From an uncultured Myxococcales bacterium (GTDB lineage Bacteria; Myxococcota_A; UBA9042), in assembly GCA_903919145.1 (NCBI GenBank), contig CAIXGW010000004.1:1-53165 (forward strand): DNA of 53,165 nt, given 5' to 3'. Position numbers and translations under genes: made by a program. Positions 33,073 through 42,110 of the stretch are shown piece after piece (the stretch's first letter is position 1; each line of letters opens with the position of its first letter). The notes beneath the pieces were generated by a model. The model did no database searches. It was not told where the DNA came from and worked only from the letters and a program-made list of their open reading frames with translations.

Positions 33073-34452
33073 AATCTGCTCGCGGTCCCATGGTTCCAAG
33101 TCATCGAGCCCGGCGATGTAGCGGCGCTCCTTGTTTTGGATCGGGTTGCGGACAGACAGGATCTCCGGCCCAGAAGCCAAGATCACCTTGCGATACTGCG
33201 GCAGATTGGAGGACCCCAGCGTCGATGCATAGTGCTTGAAGATGTTCTGGACCTGGCCGAGCTCGTTGCACAACCTCAGGAAATGCTCAACGGTTTCTTG
33301 CTTGCCCAGCTGCTTGGGCTGGTGGCAGAGGGTATAGCCGTCATAGTCGCGGCTGCAGGTACCCGGCAGCAAGCGGCTTTCCTGCTTGAGCTGGGCGTAC
33401 AGCGGCGTCTCTGGGTAGGGGCAGACAATGCCAAAGAACGTGATCGAGAAATAGCGCAATTCTGCCAGCACTTCAGGCAGCTTGCGCAGATACTGCTCGG
33501 TGTCGCCATCTGAGCCGACCAGCAGGCCAAACGACAGCAGGATGCCATTGTTGAAGGCGCGGCGGATCACTTCGTCGACTTCGCCGATCTTGTTCTGGCC
33601 CTTCTTGAACGAGGTGATGGACTCCGGGTTGAGCGACTCTAGCCCGGTGTAGATGTAGCGGCAGCCGGCCTTGGCCATCAGCCGTACCAGCTCCTCATCG
33701 CGCAAGATGTTGAACGTCAGGGCGCAGCCCCAGATGCGCTTTTTGGGGATGAGCGCCTCGCACAGCTCGCGCAGGTACTTGGGGCTACCGCCCAGGTTGT
33801 TGTCCAAGAAGATGAAGGTGTTGTCGAACACGCCCAGCCAGTTCTTGTTCCAGGTCATGCGGGTTTCGATTTCATCGACCACTTGCGCCACCGGCCGATA
33901 GCGGTACTTCTCCCAGCCGGTCAGTACGCAAAAGCTGCAGGTAAACGGGCAGCCGCGGCTGGCCTCGATGCCAGGCAGGCGAATGGGGTTGTGCTTGTAG
34001 TCAATGAGATCCCAGCGAAAGGGCCGGATGTCCGCCGCCCCGCCGCCCTGCAGGTCGTAGCGCTTTTTTAGGGCCCCGCGCTGAAAATCCGCCACCGCTG
34101 CAGGCACATTGGGCTCGGGCGCGCCGGTGATGACGGCGTCAAAGTAGTTCTCTGCGTCGCCGGCAAACTGGATGGCGTGGCGGCCGCCGGCAATGGTCTT
34201 GATCCCTCGCTGGCGCAGCAAGGTAGACAGCACCTTGGTGTGCTCGTAGTACGCGTGCAGATAGGAAAAGAAGACCAGGTCCCAGTCGCGGTCCAGCGGG
34301 ATGTCCATCTCCTTTTCGTTGTACAGCTCCAGCTGAGCGTCCGGCGGGCACAGGCCGGCAATCAGCTCTGGCACGGAGCTCTGCATAACGGAAGGTTCTT
34401 TGATGCGCAGGCGTGTCGGATGGGTATAGGTCGAGATGACGGCAATGCGCAA
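33037..34452 (-). CDS. B12-binding-type radical SAM protein
   Basis: The 471-residue protein has an N-terminal cobalamin-binding-like Rossmann domain (about residues 1-130; DWDLVFFSYLHAYYEHT, IAGGRHAI) and a radical SAM domain with Cys168-x3-Cys172-x2-Cys175 (CPFTCSFC), ending with a C-terminal extension. The classical B12-binding D-x-H-x-x-G motif is not evident, so the N-terminal domain may not hold cobalamin. The TTG start at 34452 is supported by GGAGG four bases upstream. Such proteins include methyltransferases and ring-forming enzymes; the substrate is unknown. It lies downstream of the 13-heme gene on the same strand, 100 bases away, and converges with the CHAD gene. Confidence 0.82.
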   Translation of the reverse strand: MRIAVISTYTHPTRLRIKEPSVMQSSVPELIAGLCPPDAQLELYNEKEMDIPLDRDWDLVFFSYLHAYYEHTKVLSTLLRQRGIKTIAGGRHAIQFAGDAENYFDAVITGAPEPNVPAAVADFQRGALKKRYDLQGGGAADIRPFRWDLIDYKHNPIRLPGIEASRGCPFTCSFCVLTGWEKYRYRPVAQVVDEIETRMTWNKNWLGVFDNTFIFLDNNLGGSPKYLRELCEALIPKKRIWGCALTFNILRDEELVRLMAKAGCRYIYTGLESLNPESITSFKKGQNKIGEVDEVIRRAFNNGILLSFGLLVGSDGDTEQYLRKLPEVLAELRYFSITFFGIVCPYPETPLYAQLKQESRLLPGTCSRDYDGYTLCHQPKQLGKQETVEHFLRLCNELGQVQNIFKHYASTLGSSNLPQYRKVILASGPEILSVRNPIQNKERRYIAGLDDLEPWDREQISRLRLPLQMLS

Positions 34453-34552
34453 GGGACCTCCGCGGGGGGACTGCGGGACAGAGAGGCCGCAGTGTCGCCA
34501 CGGAGGCGCTTTCGCGCAAGCCTATGCCCTAAGAGCTATGGTCTGGGGGGAT

Positions 34553-35668
34553 CTACTTGTGGCAGGGCGCGCAGGCCGGCGCCGTCGCCTTCTCCAGCTG
34601 ACTGGACCAGCCGGGGGGGTGCGGATTGCCGCCTGGGGCGCCGGACTTGTGGCAGTCCACGCAGTTGGACGAAGCCCCCTGGTCGTGGCACGCAGCGCAG
34701 GCCAGCGCATCGCGGCGAGCGGCTCTGCCGTGCGAAGCGGCGGCTCCGGGCTCCATCCAGGCCTGCGGGTGCGGCCCCAGGTTCAGAACCTGGCCCTTGG
34801 CGTCGCCGGTCTGGGCAATGCCCATGCGGGTGTGGCAAGAGGTGCAGGTCGACTGGGCGTGGCAAGTGGTGCAGCTGTTGCCGTCCAGCTTGGCCTCGAT
34901 GGCGTGGCGGCTCATGAAATCGCCGCGGTGATGCTGAGCACTGCCAACCTTATCCAAGCGCAACAGCGAGGGCACCATCGGCGCATTGCGGCTGTGGCAC
35001 TCGGCACAGCTGCTCTCTTGGTGGCAGTGGCCGCAGACCGTTGCCCCGCCCTTGGCCGCCGTGCCGTGGCGCTGCATCCAGCTGTTGCCGTGGTCAAAGA
35101 TCGTCAGGGGCCGATCGGGGCGATCGACCAGCCGCTCGTGGCACTGCTGGCAGTCCTCTTTGCGGAAGGCCTGCTTGTGACAGCTGGCGCACGCGTCAAA
35201 CATCGCCGGCCGCCGGTCTTCGGAGACCTTGGTGGCGTTCTTGATGTCAGAGTGGCAGCGCTCGCAGGTGTCTTTGTCTCCCGCTGCGGTAGCCCGCTGG
35301 ACGTGGGCCTTGTGGTCAAAGCGCAGGCCGTCCATGCGGGTGTCCAAGAAGCTCGACGGCGCCTGCGGATTGCTGTGGCACATCTTGCAGGTGTCAGGCT
35401 TCTTCTCGTGGCAGTCCATGCAGGTCGATTCGCTGGGCAGAAAGCGCGCGGTGGCCAGAGAGGTCGACTGACCCACCGCACCGTGGCAGTCGCCGCACGC
35501 CACGCCTTCGTCTACCACGTGCTTCTTGTGCGAAAAGATCACGCCGTCGCGCAGCGCTGGCGCCTCAGCCCGGCCGCCCCAGGAGCCAAACAGGTAAGCG
35601 CAGGCGGGCATGCCCAGCGCCAGGGCCAACATCGCCCCCATCATTGTCGCGGTGCGCCTGCGGATCAT
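34553..35668 (-). CDS. 13-heme c-type cytochrome, probable lipoprotein
   Basis: The 371-residue protein has 13 CXXCH heme-binding motifs (CGDCH, CMDCH, CKMCH, CERCH, CASCH, CQQCH, CGHCH, CAECH, CTTCH, CTSCH, CAACH, CVDCH, CAPCH) and several additional His residues in FSHKKH, FDHKAH and FDHGN positions that could be distal ligands. The N-terminus has three Arg, a hydrophobic core and a Cys (LGMPAC), fitting a lipoprotein signal. Its start overlaps the stop of the barrel gene as ATGA. By analogy to porin-cytochrome conduits it would be the periplasmic-side wire in the barrel, though the lipobox means it could sit on either face of the outer membrane. Confidence 0.9.
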   Translation of the reverse strand: MIRRRTATMMGAMLALALGMPACAYLFGSWGGRAEAPALRDGVIFSHKKHVVDEGVACGDCHGAVGQSTSLATARFLPSESTCMDCHEKKPDTCKMCHSNPQAPSSFLDTRMDGLRFDHKAHVQRATAAGDKDTCERCHSDIKNATKVSEDRRPAMFDACASCHKQAFRKEDCQQCHERLVDRPDRPLTIFDHGNSWMQRHGTAAKGGATVCGHCHQESSCAECHSRNAPMVPSLLRLDKVGSAQHHRGDFMSRHAIEAKLDGNSCTTCHAQSTCTSCHTRMGIAQTGDAKGQVLNLGPHPQAWMEPGAAASHGRAARRDALACAACHDQGASSNCVDCHKSGAPGGNPHPPGWSSQLEKATAPACAPCHK

Positions 35669-37473
35669 CGCTCGCCTCCTTTGCGCTGAACCGCGCTCAC
35701 CACGCGCAGACCGCCCAGGCGCGCAGGGGCGGCCTTGGGGGCGGGCTTGGCGTCTTCTTCCTCTTCGTCATCTGCGTCGCTGTCTTTGGCCTTGTCTTTG
35801 GCCGCAGGGGCCGGCGCCGCAGCGCTCTTGCCGTCTTTGGCAGCGGGAGCAGGGGCGGCGGGAGCCTTCTTGGCGTCCTTGCCGTCGTCCTCGTCCTCGT
35901 CGTCGTCGCCGTCATCGGCTTTTTTCTTGTCGCCGCCTTGGCCTGCGGCTCCGCCCTTGTCTTTGCCGTCCGCTGGCTCGCTCTCTTCTTTGTCCTCGTC
36001 TTTGTCTTCGTCCTTGTCGTCTTCCTTGCCCTCGTCTTTGTCCTCTTCCTTGTCTTCTTCCTTGTCCTCGGCTTCGTCCTCTTCTTCCTCGTCTTTGCCG
36101 CCAGCAGACTTGGGCAGGGTCAGGGGAATCTTGTCGATCGGCTTGGCCATCAGCGACTCGTTGAGCAGCAAAGACACCATCGCCAGGGCCTGGTTGGTGA
36201 AGTAGGGATTCTGCCACGCCTGGGCGTCCACGCCGATCTGCACGCCCGGCCTGGCCGTCCAGCGCACCGAGGCCAGCCCGCGCAACGACACCGACTCGCC
36301 GCGAATCTCTTTGAAGAACAAATAGGTATCAAGCTCACAGGAGAGCTGCACCGTCTCGCTGGCTTTGGCCGTGGCCCACAGGCGCGCCTGGTCGTAGCCG
36401 TTCTGGCGATTGTTCAGGCGCGCGTATTGGAAGCCAGCCTTGTAGCGGCCACCCTGATCGACGCGCAGGCGCGCTTCCAGATAGCCGCGATAGCCGTCGG
36501 GCAGATCGTCGGCCACCAGGTAGCGATCGTAGCCGCCCGACAAAGTGAGAGCGCCCGGGGTGTCCAGGTCAAAGCCTGCGCCCAGGATGCCGTCATTTCG
36601 ATCAACAAAGGCGTTGAAGATCGAAGTCTTGGGCAGCCAGGCCAGCGGATCGCGCAGCTCGCCCAAGGTGTACACAGACAGGTACTTGTTCAGCCGGTAG
36701 TTGGCGTCCAGGCGCGCCTCTTGCAGGCGGCCGGCCAGCAGGTCGTGGGCATAGCTGCCGGTCACCAGCAGCGGCTCGTACAGCCGCACGGCCGCGTCTA
36801 CGCCAATGGTCTGCCGCGCCGCCGCAGTGCCGCCGCCGGCCACCGGCGCGTCCAGGTTCTGCAGCGCCACACCGATGTGGCCAAGCTCCCAGGGCGTCCA
36901 CGCCAGCCGCCCGCCGTAAACCGGTGCCTCAAAGGCCTTGGTGGTGGTCTCATAGACACCGGTGCCGGCATAGGCGTCCAGGCGCAGGTTGGCGGGCAGC
37001 AGGGCGGCGGCAGCCACACCATCTAGGAACACATAGCGCGGCGCCCCGGCAAACACCGACAGGCGCCCGAGCTGCACGCGGACCTTCTTGCCCAGGCCCT
37101 CCCAGCCAATGTGGCCGTGGATGAGGTCGGCGCTCTTGCCCGAGGGCCCATCGGCCCACTGCTGCTGCAAGAACCCGTAAGCCGAGGCAAACACGCCGGT
37201 CCCGCCGACATTGCGGCCATCCAGCGTCAGCAGCTGCCAGGTCGGCAGGTGCAGGTCTGTGGCCGCCTCCAGCCCTGGGCGCAGCTGCCCGGTGACCAGG
37301 CCCATGGCCCGCAGCGACGCCCGGACCTCCCCAGCGGAACTGGGGGCAGCGGGCGGCGCCGCGGCCGGAGCCGCAGCGGGCGCGGCAGCCGCAGCCTCTG
37401 CCGCCTGGACCAGGGGTGTGTGCAGCAGGGTCAGCGCTGCGAAGCCCGCAGCCGCAAGTGCCGTGTGGTTCAT
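35665..37473 (-). CDS. Outer-membrane beta-barrel of the multiheme operon, with acidic C-terminal tail
   Basis: The 602-residue protein has a cleavable signal peptide (about 1-24, ending VQA), an Ala/Pro linker and a region of about 400 residues with alternating-residue strands and frequent aromatic ends (LRLDAYAGTGVYETTT, ALTLSGGYDRYLVADDL, YKAGFQYARLNNRQNGYDQARLW), the pattern of a barrel. The barrel part ends near residue 450. The last 150 residues are extraordinarily acidic and low complexity, with runs of Asp, Glu and Lys, then Ala/Pro/Lys. It overlaps both neighbouring cytochrome genes by four bases (ATGA), so the three proteins are surely co-expressed. That context points to an electron conduit across the outer membrane. 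Confidence 0.8.
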   Translation of the reverse strand: MNHTALAAAGFAALTLLHTPLVQAAEAAAAAPAAAPAAAPPAAPSSAGEVRASLRAMGLVTGQLRPGLEAATDLHLPTWQLLTLDGRNVGGTGVFASAYGFLQQQWADGPSGKSADLIHGHIGWEGLGKKVRVQLGRLSVFAGAPRYVFLDGVAAAALLPANLRLDAYAGTGVYETTTKAFEAPVYGGRLAWTPWELGHIGVALQNLDAPVAGGGTAAARQTIGVDAAVRLYEPLLVTGSYAHDLLAGRLQEARLDANYRLNKYLSVYTLGELRDPLAWLPKTSIFNAFVDRNDGILGAGFDLDTPGALTLSGGYDRYLVADDLPDGYRGYLEARLRVDQGGRYKAGFQYARLNNRQNGYDQARLWATAKASETVQLSCELDTYLFFKEIRGESVSLRGLASVRWTARPGVQIGVDAQAWQNPYFTNQALAMVSLLLNESLMAKPIDKIPLTLPKSAGGKDEEEEDEAEDKEEDKEEDKDEGKEDDKDEDKDEDKEESEPADGKDKGGAAGQGGDKKKADDGDDDEDEDDGKDAKKAPAAPAPAAKDGKSAAAPAPAAKDKAKDSDADDEEEEDAKPAPKAAPARLGGLRVVSAVQRKGGER

Positions 37474-40160
37474 GGCACGCTCCCGTTGATGTGGAAGCCG
37501 CCAAGCACGTCAAGGGTGCCGTCTGGCTTCAAGGTCTTGCTGTGGCAGCTGGTGCAGTTGGGGGCAGCGGGGTGCCCGGTGCTGGCCGGCGGCGGGAAGG
37601 CGTGGCAGGCATTGCACGCCAGCTGGGTCTGCGTCCACTTGGGGACCATGGCGTTGCCGGTGTCCAGGGCGCCGCTGTGGCAGTAGACCTGCGAGCAGCT
37701 CTGGGTCTGCGCGTCGTACTGCGGCTTCTTGCCCTTGTTGGCGGCGATAGAGCTTGGGAAGGTGATGCCCAGCTGACCGCTGAAGTGGCCGGGCGAATCG
37801 ACCTGCTCGGGACCTTCGTGGCAAGCCAGGCAGGCAATGCCGCCGCCAGAGTAGAGCTTGCCGCTGACGTGCGCGGCGTGGGCGCCGACCTTGGGCGACG
37901 TGGGGCTGGTGTTGCCCTGAAGGTCGGGTCCGGGGGCGCCGCCGCTCAGCTCGGTGCCGTGGCAAGACCAGCAGTTGTTGGGATAGCTGACCTCCACTTT
38001 GCCAGAAAGGTGTTGGCCGCCCACGACCAGCTTGCCGCTACTGTTGACAGTGCCGCCGTGGCACTTGGCGCAAGCCGTCATGGTGGTGTGCTTCTCGCCG
38101 CTGGCAGTCAGCAGCGGCGGATTGCCGTGGCACGACCCGCAGTCAGCGTTGGCACCCAGCGCGATCTGCACCTTGCCATCCATGTGCGGCCCGCCGGCGA
38201 GCAGCTGCTTGGCGGCATCGACGGTGGTGGCGTGGCACTGGCTGCACTGGTCGGCCTTGGGGTGCTTGGCGGTCTGCGGCGGGCTGCCGTGGCAAGCGCC
38301 GCAGTCGGCGTTGGCGGCCAAAGCGACCTGCAGCGTGCCGTCCATGTGCTTGCCGCCGACCACCGGCTTTTGGTTGGCGTCGATGGAAAGCGCGTGGCAT
38401 TGGCTGCACTTGTCTGACTTGGGGTGGGTGGCTGTGGCCGGTGGCGCGCCATGGCAGCTGCCACAGGGGGCCGAAGCGCTGAGAGCCACCTGCACATTGC
38501 CGTCCATGTGGGTGCCGCCGGCGATGGGCTTCTTGAAGTCGTCGATCGAGGTCGCGTGGCAGCCGCCGCAGGCCAGCGCATCCTTGGGATGGGTAGTAGT
38601 CTGAGGCGGATTGCCGTGGCAAGAACCGCAGTTGACCAGATCAGAGAAGGCGACCTGCACTTTGCCGTCCATGTGGGTGCCGCCGACCTTGGGCTTGTTG
38701 GCGTCATCCACCGAGGTCACGTGGCACTGCTTGCAGTCGGTCGCCAGCGGGTGCTTGGGCGTGGCTGGCGGGTTGCCGTGGCAGCCCGAGCAGTCGGCGG
38801 TGGCGGCCAGGGCCACTTGCACCTTGCCGTCCATGTGCTTGCCTCCGGCTAGCGGCATCTTGTCGGCCCCTACCGACTCGGCATGGCAATCACTGCACTT
38901 GGTCGAGATCGGGTGCTTGGCGCCGCTGGCCACCACCGCCGGCGGGTCGCCGTGGCAGCTGGCGCAGTCGACATCCTTGCTGAAAGAAATCTGAACCTTG
39001 CCATCCATGTGCTTGCCGCCGACCAGCGGCTGCAGATCAGCGCCGATCGAGTCGGCGTGGCACTGCGAGCAGTTCTTGTTGATGGGGTGCTTGGGCGCCG
39101 GCGGCGGGTTGCCGTGGCAGCTGCCGCAATTGACGTCTTTGGCCAGCACGACCTGCACTTGGCCGTCCATGTGCTTGCCGCTGGCCAGCACCTTCTTGGC
39201 CGCGTCCACGGTTACCGCATGGCACTGTGAGCACTGGTTGTTGTTGGGATGCTTGGCAGAAACCGGCGGGTCGCCGTGGCAGCCGCTGCAGCTGGCGTTG
39301 TCGGCCAAGACCACCTGGACGGTGCCGTCGCGGTGGGCGCCGCCGGGGATCGGCAGCTTGTTGGCGCCAATTGAGCTGGCGTGGCACTGGTTGCAGGCCT
39401 GGCCGGGGGGATGCTTGGGCCCGGGGGGTGGGTTGCCGTGGCAGGCCGCACAGTCGGCGCTGCTGGCCAAGACGACATCGACCTTGCCGTCGATATGCTT
39501 GGCTGTAAACGTAATTTTTTGGCCGACCGCCACGGTGGCGGCGTGACACTGGCCGCAGTCATCGCCCTTGGGGTGGGGAGCGGCAGGGGGAGCGCCATGG
39601 CACGAGCCACAGGCAGAGAATTTGCCGTCGACCTGCGTCCACTTGGGCGCAGGCAGGCCGGCGCCGCTCTTGAGCGTGCCGCCGTGGCAGTAGCTGGAGG
39701 CGCAGGTGCCGTTGCTGGCGTCATAGCTGGGCGTAGCGCCACCGGCCAAGGCCACGCCGCCAAAGGTCAGGGCGGCCTTGTCTGCGCCATCCATGTGCCC
39801 GGGGACAAAGACCGCGGACGGCACCACGTGGCAGCTCTGGCACTGGACGTTGGTGGTCATCTTGGAGCCGAGGTGGGCGGCGTGGGCGCCAACCCCGGGG
39901 TCGGTCGTAGCCGTGCGGTTGGCGGTGTCGCCCTTGCGCTTGAGGGCACGCGGCGGCGCCGGATTGCCCGGGGTGCCATGGCAGGACCAGCAGGCCCGGT
40001 CCGCATCGGCAGCGCTGGCGGCGTCTGGAGCAGGGACCACGGCCTCGCGCGCCGTGTCGCAGGCCGCCAGGCCCAGTATCAGCAGCGCCGCGGCCAGCGC
40101 CTGCGGCCAGTTGGCGGTTTCTGGTCCAAGATTGATGAGTCTTTGTGCCGTTCTGGCCAT
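37470..40160 (-). CDS. 28-heme c-type cytochrome lipoprotein
   Basis: The start is ATG 40160 with GAGG five bases upstream; the frame continues to 40796 but that part overlaps resB. The 896-residue protein has a lipobox (LGLAAC). I count 26 CXXCH motifs plus two CXXXXCH motifs (CASSYCH near the N-terminus, CSQVYCH near the C-terminus), the latter typical of Geobacter-type multiheme proteins. The central part is about ten copies of a 54-residue diheme repeat. Each repeat carries two CXXCH and two extra His, enough for bis-His ligation of both hemes. It heads the three-gene operon with the barrel and the 13-heme protein. It is likely the cell-surface or extended electron carrier. Confidence 0.92.
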   Translation of the reverse strand: MARTAQRLINLGPETANWPQALAAALLILGLAACDTAREAVVPAPDAASAADADRACWSCHGTPGNPAPPRALKRKGDTANRTATTDPGVGAHAAHLGSKMTTNVQCQSCHVVPSAVFVPGHMDGADKAALTFGGVALAGGATPSYDASNGTCASSYCHGGTLKSGAGLPAPKWTQVDGKFSACGSCHGAPPAAPHPKGDDCGQCHAATVAVGQKITFTAKHIDGKVDVVLASSADCAACHGNPPPGPKHPPGQACNQCHASSIGANKLPIPGGAHRDGTVQVVLADNASCSGCHGDPPVSAKHPNNNQCSQCHAVTVDAAKKVLASGKHMDGQVQVVLAKDVNCGSCHGNPPPAPKHPINKNCSQCHADSIGADLQPLVGGKHMDGKVQISFSKDVDCASCHGDPPAVVASGAKHPISTKCSDCHAESVGADKMPLAGGKHMDGKVQVALAATADCSGCHGNPPATPKHPLATDCKQCHVTSVDDANKPKVGGTHMDGKVQVAFSDLVNCGSCHGNPPQTTTHPKDALACGGCHATSIDDFKKPIAGGTHMDGNVQVALSASAPCGSCHGAPPATATHPKSDKCSQCHALSIDANQKPVVGGKHMDGTLQVALAANADCGACHGSPPQTAKHPKADQCSQCHATTVDAAKQLLAGGPHMDGKVQIALGANADCGSCHGNPPLLTASGEKHTTMTACAKCHGGTVNSSGKLVVGGQHLSGKVEVSYPNNCWSCHGTELSGGAPGPDLQGNTSPTSPKVGAHAAHVSGKLYSGGGIACLACHEGPEQVDSPGHFSGQLGITFPSSIAANKGKKPQYDAQTQSCSQVYCHSGALDTGNAMVPKWTQTQLACNACHAFPPPASTGHPAAPNCTSCHSKTLKPDGTLDVLGGFHINGSVP
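38045..39620 (-). repeat. About ten tandem 162-base repeats encoding diheme modules
   Basis: The conserved HMDGKVQV-type codons recur at intervals of about 160-165 bases (one unit is about 175), from about 39.48 kb down to 38.17 kb. The encoded unit reads C-x2-C-H-G-x-P-P, then KHP, then C-x-Q-C-H-A, then GGxHMDGKVQVAL. Copies differ in sequence but keep the spacing, which suggests duplication followed by divergence under selection. Confidence 0.9.
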
Positions 40161-40403
40161 CTGCGCCTCGCCCGCAGCGCCCGTCCACCGCCTCGCGCGG
40201 CGATGAACTGCTGCCCATTGGCCGAGTCTAGCGCGCCTGGGCAGGGCGATTGTCACATGATTGCGTCGCTCGCCGCCCTGAGCCGAGGCAACCGTGGCAT
40301 GACAATTCCGTGCTACATCATGAAGGGGGCGTGACACTCCAGCGGGGCGGGACTGCTTCAATGCTCGTGGCGCAGCGCAATGCCGCGCTGGAGAGTCAAC
40401 TTC
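40161..40403. promoter_or_regulatory. Divergent regulatory region between the 28-heme operon and resB
   Basis: This intergenic region of 243 bases must contain promoters in both directions. It has an inverted repeat, ATTGTCA (40249-40255) and TGACAAT (40300-40306), with 44 bases between the arms, which could be a pair of regulator binding sites. No full -35/-10 pair or sigma-54 site with correct spacing was found. Confidence 0.3.
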
Positions 40404-42110
40404 ATGAACGCAGCCCAAACCGGTGGAAATGCAGGTGCCGGCTCCCGCCCCGCAGCCGCAGCCGACCGCATGGTCGCTTGGCATCGCTTGTCCTATCCCC
40501 AGCAAGGCTTTGGTGTTGCGGCCGTGCTCGCCGTGGCCACCGCCCTGCAGCACGTCTTTGCCAGCCAGCCCTCGCCCGCCGCAGCGTGGTCGGCCGTAGG
40601 AGCCACGGCCCTGGCCGCCTTGTGGCTGGCCTACAAGCATGGCCGCCAAGCCTACTTCTGGCTCAGCACGGTGCAAGCGGGGGTGGTGCTGATGGCCGCC
40701 CTGATGATCTGCACGATCCTGGGCACGGTCATCCTGCAGGGCCTGCCGGCGCAGGACTTTGCCCGCCGCTATGGCTCGCTGGCCGGGCCGCTGCAAGCGC
40801 TAGCCTTGACCGATGTCTTTCACGCCTGGTTCTTCCGCGCTCTGGCCGGGCTTCTGGCCCTGGCTTCGGCCGTCAGCATCGTCCGCCGCCGCCACACCCT
40901 GCTGCGCTGGCGCAACCTGGGCATCCTGGCCGCCCACGTCTCGGTGCTGGTGGTGCTGGGCGGGGCGCTGCTGGGCACGCTGCTGGGCGCCAAGGGCATG
41001 ATCCACTTGCAGGTGGGCGAGAGTGCCAGCGACTTCCAGGTGGACGCCAAGACCCGCGCCAAGGACCAGCCGCCGGCGCTCCAGCAGCTGGGCTTTGCGG
41101 TGCGGCTAGACAAGTTTGAGCTCGACCGCCACGCCCAGGAGTTCAACTTCTACACCTATGCCCGCAATGACAAGGGCGCATTCTCGATGATTGCCTCAGA
41201 CCGGCCGCGCAAGGGCGCCACCGTGGGCCAGCCGGCCCCGGGCTCAGGCGTGCAAGTGACGGTGACCCGGGTGCTGAGCAACGCCGTGCGAACGCTGCAG
41301 GGAGCCCGCCACAGCGTCAAGCTGCCAGATGGCAAGCAGATTCAGGTAGAACCCGGCAAGACCTATGCCATCGCCGACGGCTACCAGCTGCACGTCGAGC
41401 GCTGGCTGCCCGATTTCTCTATGGACATGACTTCCAAGACGGCGACCAGCAAGTCAGACAACCCGGACAACCCGGTGCTGGCGGTCCGCATCGCTCCTGC
41501 TGGCGAAGAGCCCGCCACCGCGCGCCTGCAGTACCTGTTTGGCCGCGAAGACATGCGCGACATGATGGGCCAGGGTGGCCACGGCAGCGGCAAGGGCACA
41601 CCGTTTGCCTACTACTTTGAGCTCGGCAACGCCACGGCGTCTTGGAGCGAAGGACCGATCGGCGGCTACAACCCAGCCGTGGAGGTCGAGGTGAAGTGGC
41701 CGGGCAGCGTGGCTGAGAAGGTGGTGCTGCACGGCAAAGACAGCCCGCCGGTCAAGCTCGGCCCGGACCGCATGCTGTCGTTTCACGAAAAACCAAACGA
41801 CATCAAGAACTACAACAGCACCTTGACCATCTTGCAGGGCGGCAAGGAAATCCTGACCCAGCGCATCCAGGTCAACAAGCCACTGCGCTTTCAGGGCACG
41901 GACTTCTACCAGTCGAACTACGACCCCGACAACCCCAACTACAGCGGCCTGCAGGTGGTGGTCGATCCCGGCCTGCCCATTGCTGAATTTGGCCTGTGGC
42001 TGCTGTTCTTTGGCACCTTGCACGCGGTGGCCCTGCGCGATCGCCGCCTGCCCAAGCTGCGCACCCGCGAAGTGGTGGTCGCCAACTCTGTTCCAGGAGA
42101 AGCGCTATGA
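40404..42110 (+). CDS. resB: Cytochrome c biogenesis protein ResB/CcsB (System II)
   Basis: The 568-residue protein is a ResB/Ccs1-type membrane protein, which with CcsA moves heme and reduces apocytochrome Cys in System II. It has membrane segments near the N-terminus (residues about 25-130 and 150-200), a long periplasmic domain and a last membrane segment at about 530-550. The family hallmark, FQGTDFYQSNYDPDNPNYSG, is present shortly before the last segment. GGAGAG at 40390-40395 supports ATG 40404. Its stop overlaps the ccsA start as ATGA. Placement back to back with a 41-heme gene set explains the need for a strong maturation system. Confidence 0.88.
   Translation: MNAAQTGGNAGAGSRPAAAADRMVAWHRLSYPQQGFGVAAVLAVATALQHVFASQPSPAAAWSAVGATALAALWLAYKHGRQAYFWLSTVQAGVVLMAALMICTILGTVILQGLPAQDFARRYGSLAGPLQALALTDVFHAWFFRALAGLLALASAVSIVRRRHTLLRWRNLGILAAHVSVLVVLGGALLGTLLGAKGMIHLQVGESASDFQVDAKTRAKDQPPALQQLGFAVRLDKFELDRHAQEFNFYTYARNDKGAFSMIASDRPRKGATVGQPAPGSGVQVTVTRVLSNAVRTLQGARHSVKLPDGKQIQVEPGKTYAIADGYQLHVERWLPDFSMDMTSKTATSKSDNPDNPVLAVRIAPAGEEPATARLQYLFGREDMRDMMGQGGHGSGKGTPFAYYFELGNATASWSEGPIGGYNPAVEVEVKWPGSVAEKVVLHGKDSPPVKLGPDRMLSFHEKPNDIKNYNSTLTILQGGKEILTQRIQVNKPLRFQGTDFYQSNYDPDNPNYSGLQVVVDPGLPIAEFGLWLLFFGTLHAVALRDRRLPKLRTREVVVANSVPGEAL

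Noticed and set aside
35644..37026. A 460-codon plus-strand frame that reads as a highly hydrophobic protein with Phe/Leu/Val runs
   Set aside because: It is the antisense of the Asp/Glu/Lys-rich tail and barrel. The acidic codons read backwards as Leu/Phe/Val, giving false membrane segments; there is no ribosome binding site.
38045..39620. Regular repeats resembling a CRISPR array
   Set aside because: The period of about 162 bases, coding nature and heme motifs show a protein repeat; repeats are imperfect and there are no unique spacers or cas genes.
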